Origin: Serinus canaria
Taxonomy: Eukaryota; Chordata; Aves; Passeriformes; Fringillidae
Assembly: GCF_022539315.1 (NCBI RefSeq)
Contig: NC_066313.1
Span: 28,495,059-28,559,058 of the forward strand
Length of the DNA: 64,000 nt
Reading direction: 5' to 3'
Shown here: positions 15,200 through 25,444 of the stretch, in pieces
How positions within the stretch are numbered: the first letter of the stretch is position 1
Layout of the letters: each line of letters begins with the position of its first letter
The notes under the pieces: generated by a model
Told to the model about the DNA's origin: nothing
Seen by the model: only the letters and a program-made list of their open reading frames with translations
Database searches by the model: none
Made by a program: the position numbers and the translations under genes

Positions 15200-15960
15200 C
15201 GTTAGTGGGGAAGGGGGCAAGTGTTAAGCTCCCTCACCAGCTGCGGGGAAGGGGCCTGGCGGGGGGGGCGCCGGGGTGTCCCCACACCGGGCACGGAGCT
15301 GCCTAACGGGGCTGCGGACAGGGCGGGGGGTGGCGGGCAGGGTCTCCCCCCCACCCCGGCAAGCTACGGGGGTGTCCCCCCACCCCGGCCGCGGTCCCTG
15401 GCTTCCCCCCAGGCCCCAGCTCCTCCTGCCCGGGCTCGGCTACCACGGGAGGCCGCGGCGGCTCACGGGCCTGCGCGGGGCTGCGCGGCGCCTCCGCCGC
15501 CTTCCGCCGGGCCGCGGCTTCGTCCCCGGGGAGCTCCCCGGGCTTCGGTGCGGGGGGCCCGGCCCGGACGGCGCTGACTCTCTCCAGGCCCCGCCGCTCC
15601 CGCGGCTGCTGCTCCGGGCTGCGGCTCCACTGCAGGCCCCGGCTCCTCCCCAGCCGCCGCTCCGCCTCCCCCGGCTCCCCCCGGCCGCGGCCGCCCCCGC
15701 CTCCCCGGGTTAAGGAGGCGCCGGGCCGGGGGAGCAGGGGCTGCCCGCCCGCTCTGCCAGGCACAGGGGAGGAGCTGCCCGCCCGCCGGGCCTGGCCGAA
15801 GGCGTCCCCCGCGCGGGACTCGATTCACCGCGGAGATGGCCGTGGGGCCCTCGCTGCCAGCAGCCACCTTTCACCGCTGTAAACGGGGGGCAGCGGCGGC
15901 GGAGTCACCGCTGCGACAGCCGGTCATAGCCCCGGCACGTGGGCTCACAAATGGCCACCC
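15200..15960. promoter_or_regulatory. CpG island, probable promoter
   Basis: GC content and CpG density rise sharply out of AT-rich flanks, with many CGG/GCC runs between 15230 and 15870. A CACGTG E-box lies at 15936-15941. I see no TATA box. Long frames on both strands here (for example 15303-15764 and 15463-15867 on the minus strand) are Gly/Pro/Arg/Ala-rich and look like by-products of GC content. Islands of this kind normally mark promoters of broadly expressed vertebrate genes. Direction is not determined. A leftward gene is possible because human SLC2A3 has FOXJ2 as its divergent neighbour, but I see no exon that proves it. Confidence 0.65.
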
Positions 15961-16289
15961 CGGGTCGCGGTCTGGCGGTCCGCGCTGCTTACTCCGGCCA
16001 TGCAGTGGTGATGCCCTGCTTCAGCCCTGAGTGCTCCGAGTCAACTCTCACCCCAAAACAATGCAGCTCTCCGTCTCTAGTAGTCTTCCCTCAACACTGT
16101 GTGTGTTCACAACCTTATTACAGAGACATCACCAGATCTTAAAAAGTGTTTCTACCACAATCCTGTTAAAAGTCTCATTGCTGTCTCTGCTGTGTGTTAA
16201 AGCCAGCTAGAACCATATAGGAAACACCATTAATTTACCTCATGAATGTGTATAATTATCTGCAGTGGGGGTCCCAAGAAGATGCAACA

Positions 16290-16602
16290 AGGCTTTTCTC
16301 AGTGGTGCCAACCACTAGGATGAAGAGGCAGAAGCTGATGTTGAGGAACTTCCTGAACATGGGGAAGAACTTCTTTACTGTGCAGGTAAACTGCGCTGTA
16401 CAGACTCTGCACTGGAAAAGACTGCCCAGAGAGGTTGAGGAGTCTCCCTCATTGGAGATACTCAAGAACCATCTGAATGCAATCATACACAACGCACTCT
16501 GGGAGGACCCTGCTAAAACAAGGCGGATGGACCAGATGACTCACTGTGGTCACTTCCAACCTGTGAATTACACTCAGTGCTGTCCCACACTAACCCAGCA
16601 GG
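16290..16602 (+). repeat. CR1 LINE, truncated 3' part
   Basis: Successive blocks match the typical avian CR1 3' region in the right order. These are the 'aggaacttcct.. gaacttctttactgt' stretch, 'tgcccagagaggttgaggagtct', the 'gagatactcaagaacc' block and 'ggaccagatgactcactgtggtcacttccaacc'. A 123-codon open frame at 16242-16613 is only this repeat read through and is not a gene. The terminal octamers have decayed, so the exact 3' end is uncertain. Confidence 0.85.
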
Positions 16603-16609
16603 CCAAAAA

Positions 16610-18525
16610 CTAGGAGTCTCCTGTTGATGTGTCCCAGGGATGCAGACTAAGGCAGTAGTTCATTATAACATTAAAGGGAACTGTGCAGTAAAGCATGCCA
16701 AGTAAGAGCCAATACTCTAAAATCTGTGTGTGAGGAGGAGCAGGTGCTGCCTGGTGTCCCATACACCTGCAGACAGATCATAGGCAGATCATTTTGATGT
16801 GTCAATCTGAAAAGCAGGACCGAAACAGCCCCCCTGGGGCCGCTATCCCAGTTATCTGAAAGTTGCCCCATATTTCATCATCTCATCTTTTTGTGTGTGG
16901 TTTCACATCTGAATCCTTCCAAATGGTAGCACTGCTGTAAGGCTTGAAGTAGAGGACAGCACATATACTGGGAGGAAATGGCACTTACTGAGAATTTTTT
17001 TTTTTACTTCTGGAAGCTGTAATATGGAAATTGAGATAGCAGAGGGGGTGTTTTAAGACTTGCTGCTTTTGCAGAGCTGAGTTTACCATTGCACCTGCAA
17101 TGACTCCTTGCATTCCTTCAACAGGTCAAAACCTGTGCCATAGTTCCACACCTTCATTTCAGGAAGTCAGTCATCATCCTCCATCCTCTCAGGATTCTCT
17201 GTGTCCTCCTTTCCTACACTATCCCCTTCTTCTGCACCTATGCCAGCAGCTCTAGTCACAACTCCCCTCCCAATGCTACTACCTGTTCTGTCAAGAAGGG
17301 TTTCCTGCCTTTTTCCCCATACTATTCACATTATCTCACTACAGATCCCCATTACAGTGTTCTTGATCATTAAGAAGGGCCAACAGCCATCTCTTTCCCT
17401 CCCACCACCCCAGCAGAGCTCAATGTCCTATTGTTATTTCTCCCAGCCTCACTCAGCCCTGAACAGCTTAGCTCCAGCTCCTTTGTTGTTCTGCCTCTCT
17501 TCTGACTTCTCTTTGGGCTAGGTGGTCTTTGGGTGTGTCTGCTACTCCTAGTCCAAGCTCCCCAGTTCCCCTCTAGCTAGGATTTGTGTCCACACAGTGC
17601 TCAGGCTACTCTTTACTGAGAGATGAGGCAGGAACATCATTGTGCTGGGAGGCAGACGGGTGGTATCTGCAAGTTGTTTGATCTGTAGCCAAATGCAGAG
17701 GTGTTAAAAAGCTGTGGTTGGACTCGACGTGTGCCAGGCATCTAATGTGTGTTCCCTATTTATTTTTCCTTTTGGTTTTCAGGATCCTCTCCTCGAATGA
17801 ATATCTGAAGTACTGCCTGCTTTTTATAGACAATTAAAAGGTATGATGTAACTAACTTGTTCCACTGCTTGTAAGAATGTAAATGTAAAAATTAGCATCC
17901 AACACAAAAAGTGCCCTAGGGAGGGAGGGCAAAGGATCAGCGTGGCAGAAATGCACAGAGATAAATGTATCATGATCCATCATCATATTCAGCATTCAGA
18001 GAACAAAGACACATCCCAAAGCCTTTCACAACTAAATAGAAGACAGAGGAGAGCAGATGGAGACACGGGAAAAAAGAGTAAACCAGTCACCACGTAGCTT
18101 ATTTTTACATTACATTCACTGTATTTTATCTTTATCCCAATTTTTTCAATATGCCACAGGCTTTGCGCATGACTGAATTGTTAATATTTGTCTAAGGAGA
18201 TCTATAAATTTTGACAGATGGGTAGCGGGCAGTTGGGGCTTCTCGCATACAGGAAGGTGTAGGAGGTGGCTTTGGTTTTTGGCAGTTGGGACACTGAAAG
18301 TCTCAGTATTTGGGAAGGAATTCTCTTCTACATCCTGGCTGAAGGACTGTTCCTTCCATTTGCAACTAGTAATAAACAGGCATCTCAACAATCCTATGGA
18401 ACATGCAGGTATCCTAACACGTTTTGCTCCCTGGACAGGGTTAGGTGTTTGGCTAGGGGTTTTTTTTAAAAACCCCTTCCTAGCCAGGAAAACCTTTGTT
18501 TATGTACTGGCATACAAGTACAAGA
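16610..18525. other. Non-coding stretch between CpG islands
   Basis: No recognisable coding sequence. 17150-17520 is pyrimidine-rich and gives a 106-codon + frame (17201-17521) of low complexity and no family. The only structure of note is a well-formed acceptor and donor pair around 17783-17840, listed separately. Confidence 0.5.
17783..17840 (+). other. Possible small non-coding exon
   Basis: A long T-rich tract ending in 'ggttttcag' is followed 58 bases later by 'aaaag|gtatga'. Together they make a credible 3' and 5' splice-site pair on the + strand. The 58 bases contain a stop after a short frame, so the exon would be untranslated or belong to a long non-coding RNA. A transcript starting in the CpG island at 15.2-15.9 kb could use it. 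This rests only on splice-site appearance, and such pairs also arise by chance. Confidence 0.2.
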
Positions 18526-18529
18526 ATGA

Positions 18530-18916
18530 CTGAGGAATGGGGGTTGTTTAGCCAGTAGAAGAGGTCAGAGGTAACCCTCTCACTCTACGGCCACCTGAAA
18601 GGAGGGGGCAGCCAGGTGGGGGTCAGCCTCTTCTCCCAGCTAAGAAGTGACAGGACAGGAGGACATAGCCTCAGGCTGTGTCAGGGGTGGTTTAGGTTGG
18701 ACTTCAGGAGGAATTTCTTCATAGAAATGGTGATTAGACATTGGAATGGGCTGCCAGGGAGGTGGTGCAGCCTATGTCCCTGGAAGTGTTTAAGGAAACA
18801 CTGGATGTGGCACTCAGTGCCACGGTCTAGTTGCTATGGTAGTGTTCAGTCAAAGATTCGATTCGATGTTCTCAGAGGTCTTTTGCCACCTCAAAGATGC
18901 AGTGATTCTGTAGATA
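18530..18916 (+). repeat. CR1 LINE, truncated 3' part
   Basis: This is one of the best-preserved CR1 tails in the window. It contains 'ctctacggccacctgaaaggag', 'cagccaggtgggggtcagcc', 'cttctcccagctaagaagtg', 'acaggaggacatagcctcag' and 'gtttaggttggacttcagga', then 'actcagtgccacggtctagt' and 'ttctcagaggtctttt', ending in 'agtgattctgta'. The order fixes the + orientation and a 5' truncation. The 122-codon frame at 18616-18984 is repeat-derived. Confidence 0.9.
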
Positions 18917-19179
18917 CATATGTAAAAATTTACTGGTTACTCACATTGTGTATCTTGAATAATTTCTTGGTGTGCTCTATGTAAATGAGCCCATAATACC
19001 CATGGCATGTAATGTTGCAACTTGCACAATCAAGAAGCCGAAACTGGTGGTTTCAAACTCAGGGCTTCAATTACACGTTTAGGATCCTAACTACAAGCAA
19101 GCTAGTGTACCTGCTATCTCCACCAGAGCAAACCGCACCTGCCGTGAGCTCCAAAGTTTCAAAGGTTGGACAGTGGTCC

Positions 19180-20260
19180 AGGGACGTGTTTGCTGGCCCA
19201 GCCTCGGACACACAGGGAGGCACAGACTGTCTCCAGCCGCCGCTCCCCATCTCTGCAGCGGGAATCTTCATGTGACAGGCCCTTATCTCCCGGTACAAAC
19301 CTCCACCCGGCTCCTCACCCTGACGGCCGAGCAGGCATTCTCCAGCACACCGCCCTCACACCAAGCAGCTCCCGCCGCCGCTGCCGCGCCCCTCCTCCGC
19401 CCCACCGGGGACACCCCCGGCTATCCCGGTCTCGCTCCCGTTAGGCTCTCGGGCCACCTTAAGAGCGCGCAGAGCCCCCGCACGCAGCGGCCGGGCGGCT
19501 CCTCCCCGCCCCGTGTCGCATCCAGCCAGGGAACGTGTGGCGGGTGGCGGGCGGCGGGGCAGCCCGGGGCTGGCGGCGCTCGGAGCCCTGCACGGTGGCG
19601 GGGGGAGGGCGGGACGGCTGACCCCGGCGCAGAAGCGCGACCGGCGGCGCCCACGGCGAGTCCGCGGAGCGGGGGTGTCCAGCCGGGCCTTCCTTGGCTG
19701 CCCCCGGCCCGCGAACGCCGCATTGCGCGGCGCCCATTGGTGGGAGGGGGGGCGGTGCTAGCGATTTCATTGGGTTTCGCACCCATCCATCAGGGAGGAG
19801 ATGGAGACGGAGGCAAACTTGCTCTCCCGATTGGCCGTGAGGCCCGAGAGGAGGCGGGGCCAGTCGCGCAAGGGAGGAGCCGCTGCCATTGGTCAGCGCC
19901 GCGCGCGTCAGTCACATGAGTCACAAAGGGCCGCGCGGGCGGCCGCAGCCGGGGGCCGCTGGTCGCAGCATGCGCGCTGGGGCCACTTCCTGCGCGGGGC
20001 TCGGCGGCTTCCGGCTGATCCGCCCCGCGGCCTCAGGCAGTGGCCCCCCCCCCCCCCCCCGCGGCTTCCTCTCGGCGCATGCGCTTTGGGTGACGTCAGG
20101 GCGCGGGCGGGGCCGTCCCCCGTGTCTGGGGCACGTGGGGAGCGGCGCGCGCCAAATGGCAGCGGGGGGTCCATGTTGTGCGTGAGGGCCGCGCCCGGCA
20201 GGGGGGCCGTGCTCTGCTTGAGGGCCTCGCCCGTGTGCTCCCCTCCGGCTGCGGGTGGAG
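19180..20260. promoter_or_regulatory. CpG-island promoter with NF-Y, NRF1 and CRE sites
   Basis: This is a dense CpG island with a full set of housekeeping promoter elements. Four ATTGG (inverted CCAAT, NF-Y) boxes lie at 19736-19740, 19769-19773, 19830-19834 and 19888-19892. There is an AP-1-like TGAGTCA at 19917-19923. NRF1-type GCATGCGCGC and GCGCATGCGC lie at 19968-19977 and 20075-20084. A consensus CRE, TGACGTCA, is at 20091-20098 and an E-box, CACGTG, at 20132-20137. A run of 17 C at 20044-20060 sits in the middle. Such a combination is typical of broadly expressed, sometimes bidirectional, promoters. The transcript and its direction cannot be assigned from sequence. Long GC-driven frames (19173-19919 on +, 19908-20348 on -) are not recognised. 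Confidence 0.75.
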
Positions 20261-20319
20261 ACACGGAGTCAGTGATGGTGGGAAAGACCTCCGGCATCTC
20301 CGAGTCCGTCCTGTGACGG

Positions 20320-20465
20320 AACACCACCATGGCATTAGACCGTGGCACTGAGTGCCACGTCCAGTGTCTTAATCACCCTTTTGGTGAAGTAATTCCTCCA
20401 ACCTAAATTTGCCCAACCTAAGCCTCCTTAGGACATCTTGAGACTATGTCCTTTCATCCTGAAAG
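20320..20465 (-). repeat. CR1 LINE fragment, reverse orientation
   Basis: Read on the minus strand, the blocks fit CR1. 'gaccgtggcactgagtgcca' appears first on the + strand, then 'cttaatcacccttttggtga' and 'agtaattcctccaacctaaa', then a 'gactatgtcctttcatcctg' block. It abuts the CpG island and lacks the terminal octamers, so the 3' end is also lost. Confidence 0.8.
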
Positions 20466-20469
20466 CCTT

Positions 20470-23400
20470 TAAACTTAATTCATTTACTCACACAGCGGGT
20501 AGGGCAGAATTCTCTTGGTGAAGTGTGTCCGCTTCCCACACGCTGCACTCGGGCTCCCAGCAGTGGGGTGTGTTTTGTCTTTCAGCCGTTCCCTGCCTGA
20601 GGAATGCCAGCCAAACCCAAACCAGTCGTGCTCCAGAGGTTTAGTCACTGGGAAAGGCTGTGGAATATTTTGGGTGGACAGAAGCCCCTCTGTCTCTTGC
20701 AACCCACAAAAATGGTTTCCACATGGACTGTCAGGTCTTTTCCAGGTCCACCTCTGCTTTCAAATAGGACCTGAAACAGTACAGACTCTCCCTCAAGTCC
20801 TCAAATGTCCAAGACCGGGACTGGCTGTACTTCCAATATGGGGAGGCGTTGTTGAAACGAGGAAAGTCCCTGTGTTCATTCCTCAGGGACTGAAGGTTGG
20901 GTCTTTGTTTCCTCCAAGGCTCGGTGCAGGCTCCATGCCATCCCACGTAGCTGTGACAGTCACTTTTCAGGCTGCTGCTGCACTTTAATGTGCTTTGAAG
21001 CAGGTAGTTCTGTGAATTGCAGTACTAACAAAGCCTGGTTTTGGTCTCGTAATTGGATCCTTTGATGAGTGACAAGGCACAAGTTCTAACTGAAGCTTTT
21101 CCCCTAATTGGTGCATTTGTAATGTCTCTTTTCATTCTGGTTCTCTTAAGTCTTTTAAATCTTTAGTTTGTACTGTGACCTTTTCCTCTGCAAGGACAAA
21201 AATAAAGTCTGTCTCCTGTATTTGGTCTCTTATTTTCATGAAACCTACATGAGTTCTTGGTTTTTCTGATCTCTGCAAGGGACCTTCATTCTTTTCATGG
21301 CTTTTTAGCAGAGATTTAAACCTGGCTCACCCGTTTTTCCCTTGATCTTTCAGACAGGCACAGTGGCTGTAGGTAGGCACAGGAACAGAGTAGGGCTCAT
21401 TCCCAAGGATTGTGAGCAGAGGGAGACTGCTCTTTCTGTGTCCCGAGGTCAAATGCTCTGTTTGAAAGAGAGATGTGCCAGCGTATCCTAGGCAAATGCT
21501 CTTGTTATTCAGCTCTGGATAATTGGAGGTAATTGTTTTTTAATGCCTTTTTTTTCCCTTGAAGCTTATCCTCTTTGTGTGAATGATTGATTAAATATTC
21601 ACAGAGACAAAAATAGGTGGATTACAAACCCCAGTCATTAGGACATTCAGGCAGTACCTGGGAGATACCAGGGAGATACAAAATGGCAAATACTTGCTTG
21701 TTGCGCGATGCTTAACTGTGTGTTCAGACTGTGATATCTCTGACAGAAAGCAGTGCAGTGAGGCAGGAGTCAGGATACAGATCTAACACAAACTGGGGAA
21801 AATATTTTCACCATGATGTTTTTGGTCTGCCCCAGCCCTTCCTATGGGTTCTCTGTGGCTGAGCTGTGCTGTGAATGGGCCTCTGGGAACAATGTCATCT
21901 GGAAAGGTTGGTGGAGGAAGATCATATGCAGGAGCCTTGTTCTGGAGCTTGTGTTCAAACTGAAACACCTGGAGGGTGGTCGGAGCTGTCAGAGTCTGCA
22001 CGAGCCTAAAGGATTCTAAGTAGTATTTAAATGCAAATTCCTGTGTGATTTCAGTCTTGTAAGGATAGAGAGCAGGGGAGCCCTGGGGAGGGGACTCCTG
22101 GCCATTGTGACCAGGGTGTCGAGGTCTTCCCAAGTGTTTCTAGTGGCTTAGGGTCTGCTGTGCTCTGTTCTTGAAGACTTGTGTTAGACAAAGGCGCTTT
22201 TCTAGGAGGAGAAGGGAGTGTCAGTGAATGGATTTGTTTTGCATACATTTTCAAGTCATGCTGTTTTTCCTTCAGTGTAGAACGTCTAAAGAGTTTTCCA
22301 TGAAAAAAAAAAAATTCCATTATAATTGCACTTTCCCGACTCAAAAAATTTGCATAATGTTACTATGATTAAGATTGTGAAGTACTCACAAGGGAGACAT
22401 TTCAGTCATTGGACAGACAGACAAATTGATATCGAAGGTCAGATTCTAGGGCCCCAAGGCTCACAAAGGAACTTTTGCATGTATTACTACAGGCTCAATA
22501 AATACAAAGTACAGCAAAGTTATAAAAGTGATTCTCCTCTGAAATGACTACATGAAAAGGTACCTTCTTACAGAGCAGTTAAGATGCTTAGGTGCATTTT
22601 GGCTAATTGGACTTGATAGGCTGAAGTAGTTTTTACTGGTCTTCTTGCTTATTAGTCCTGCATAATAAAAATATCTCTGAAAGAGGAAGCTGTATACTGC
22701 TCCTTCCTTTGGAATTGACAAAATTGTATTCTAAGTTTTGTGTGCTTATAGTGAACAAACCAAAAGATCAATTGGTGGCTGTCCTTAAAGGAAAACCCTG
22801 TTCTGTGCATCAAAGTTCAGGTCTTCATATTGGGCATTGCTGCCCGGAAAGGAAAGCTGTGGACACATTCCCAGGAGTGGCAGCTAGGAAAGCTCTGGCT
22901 GCCTGTAAGTGTGGACAGAAGTTGCTTGAAACAGTAAATGAAGAACCACCTGAAGTCACTTTTCAAAGAGCCAGTACACTTCACAGGCACTGAAGCACAG
23001 TGAGTCTGATTAACAGCCTATCTGCCACTTCAAAAGCAGATGGTGTGAAAATGCAGACAGGATATAAAGTTTGATCGCAATAACTCAAACTAATGAGCAG
23101 TTCATGCCATTGCATCCTGACTGAGAAGCAGACATCAGAGTTAATAGTAAAAGATTAAAATCCTTAGAAGTGCTGGCAGATACCTATGATATCAGCAATA
23201 ATAATAGTCTTGGATGACAAGCATTCCTGTGGATCAAAAGGAAAATAGGATTCCTGTGTGACTTAACTTATAATTTCAGAGTCAAGCAAGAGGTTCTTCA
23301 AAATTTACAGCAGGGAGAAGTTTGAATTTGCAGCATTTAATAATTAGGAGGGAAGACAGAACAGGGAGTTGCAGAGCAAACAATGAAATGATTGAAAAGG

Positions 23401-23880
23401 ATAAATGAGAATCTTCCTGGGTGTGAGAACTGGGAAGCCTGTGAAACAATTAGTGGATGTGTTGGATCAAGGGTGGTTAAAGAAAACAATCGAGAAAAAC
23501 CTTGTTTTTCAAGGTTTTTCATACACTTTCAATTTTGAGACTTTTGTATTCCTGTTCTGTATGCACTCTGTTTTTTACAATGAAGCACCTTTCAAAGACT
23601 GAGAGTTGATAATGAGAAATGTTGGACCAAACTGATAATTTTAAAATATAATATGGTATATCTCCAAGAATTCCAGAGAATTTCAGGTGAGTAGTAGTGG
23701 GGCTTCTTGGCTTCTTGGGTTAGGAAAATATATGGTTTGTCATGGAAAGCTGCCATGGTACCAGAGCTTCAGGGAACACTACACAGACTATACCCACAAT
23801 TTTGAAGAAGGTGCTAGGGATGAATCAGGGAAGTAGAATAGTGAAGCTTTTATCTGTTTCTTGAAAGCTGGTCAGAATGG
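20470..23880. other. Non-coding stretch
   Basis: No recognisable gene. A 157-codon + frame at 20515-20988 has no identifiable domain. AATAAA near 21200, followed by T/G-rich sequence, resembles a + strand poly(A) site but has no coding sequence upstream. A run of A at about 22301-22313 is simple sequence. Confidence 0.45.
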
Positions 23881-23899
23881 TAATTAAAAATATGTCAAA

Positions 23900-25440
23900 A
23901 CACCTGGAAAATCCTGATAACTGAGATTAATTCTTTAAGCAAAGAGTATCTCATAAATCCTCTGCTCAGTTTCTGGGATGCATCAACAAAGAACTTAATA
24001 AAAAAGAAACATTTAATCTGATATATTTAGATTTTTAAAAGGCCTTTGAGACTGCTCCACAAAGGCAGAATCTTGATAGGGAAAAGGGATTACTAATGGA
24101 GGTCACTGTGGGGCCTTATCTTGTTTCATATTTGAATTTATGGCCTTGGCATAAATAAAAAGAGCATTGGGATTAAATTTGCTGATGGCACAAGGACAGA
24201 ATGATCAGGATGTTCTAAATGAATACTGAAAGGTGGGTGAAATTAAATCTTGGATGAGATTCGAGTATGCAAAATTTACTACCATGGATATAGGGACTAA
24301 TAACTTTTGTTCCTGGGAACTCACCAACTGGAAATGAGAGAGAAGGAGAAAAAAGGATCTTTGATTATTAGATGGTCACACATCATGAACTGCTAAAAGG
24401 TAAATGGTGTACAGAAAAGTACCAAGAGATATATGTTAAAATTCTCATAGAGAATATTGTGAATAATTCTGATCATTCAGTCTCAATAAAGATTCATGCA
24501 AATGAAAACAGGTGTTCTCATTTAGGATCTTCTGGAGAATGAAGATCCTATCCCTAGAACTTTGGCTTAAAAACTCTGCCTAGTAAAATTAAGGCTGGGA
24601 AAGGATCTGATGGTTTTCCACCTTGATGGTAATCAACAGATAGGGAAAGGGGCTTTCAATCAGGAGGATGCTACAAATTTAAGAACTAATATGTCCCAAA
24701 GTGAGGGTGAACAGTAAAAAAAAAAAAATAATAAAAAAAAAAAATCCAGGACTAATTAAGGACTTTCTGTAATGTCTTTCCCTAAAATGACCTGTACAGG
24801 GAAGGTGACTGGACAACACAACAGTATTTGAAATTCAGTCTCAACAGTGCAATTGCAAGGGCTGATGTTACCCTTGTGGGATTTAAATTAACTCTGTAAT
24901 AATTATAGGCATGAGATTTCATCACCATTGAGGACAATGTTGTATGAATGCTCCGGAGACAACACAGAAGTCTGCCCTCAAATAGGCGACTTCAGGAAAT
25001 AGTGACATGAGAAACTAAGGCATGCAAAAACTCTAAGACATTGGAAAAACTGGGATTGCTATTTTGAAAAGTGGACAGCTAGTTTATAAAATAATTGCTA
25101 GAGTAGGAAAAGTACATTTAGCTTCTGTTCTGCCAGTATCATATACTTGAGAACAAAAGGACCATTCAATGAAACTGGGAAATGAAAACTGGGGATCACT
25201 TTTCCATATAATGAGATTGCACTGGAGAATTCATCGCTGAAGGAAGTGGTTGACCCAAATGCTTCACTAGCTTTCAGAAAGAACTGGAAATTTATACATC
25301 TCTCATCAGTGTTTAGTGCTGTCATTGGTGACAATAGAATTAGGGCAGGAGTATTTGTTAGGGTTGTGTCCCTACAAGCTGTTGAGAGGTTCTGAGTGGG
25401 GACATCCTGGCTAAAGATGCCAAATTACTTGGTGGGTTAC
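23900..25440 (+). repeat. Ancient CR1-family LINE, heavily decayed
   Basis: Recognisable landmarks of a CR1 reverse transcriptase survive in order. At about 24020-24060 'gatatatttagatttttaaa' and 'aggcctttgagactgctcca' translate as a degraded version of the DF.KAFDT..H block. At about 24175-24200 'aaatttgctgatggcacaag' reads KFADGT, a decayed form of the [FY]ADDT catalytic box. About 1.1 kb downstream, 'ggaagtggttgacccaaatg' resembles the 3' segment of old sauropsid CR1 copies. Stops and indels interrupt every frame. The divergence implies an insertion much older than the young CR1 tails elsewhere in the window. The boundaries are approximate. Confidence 0.65.
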
Positions 25441-25444
25441 TGAT

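Noticed and set aside
15303..15764. 153-codon minus-strand frame rich in Gly, Arg and Pro
   Set aside because: Same CpG-island effect. Overlapping frames on both strands are equally open.
16242..16613. 123-codon + frame
   Set aside because: It is a read-through of a CR1 3' tail, with no host gene.
19173..19919. 248-codon + frame in the CpG island
   Set aside because: The composition follows GC content, it spans promoter motifs, and I recognise no family.
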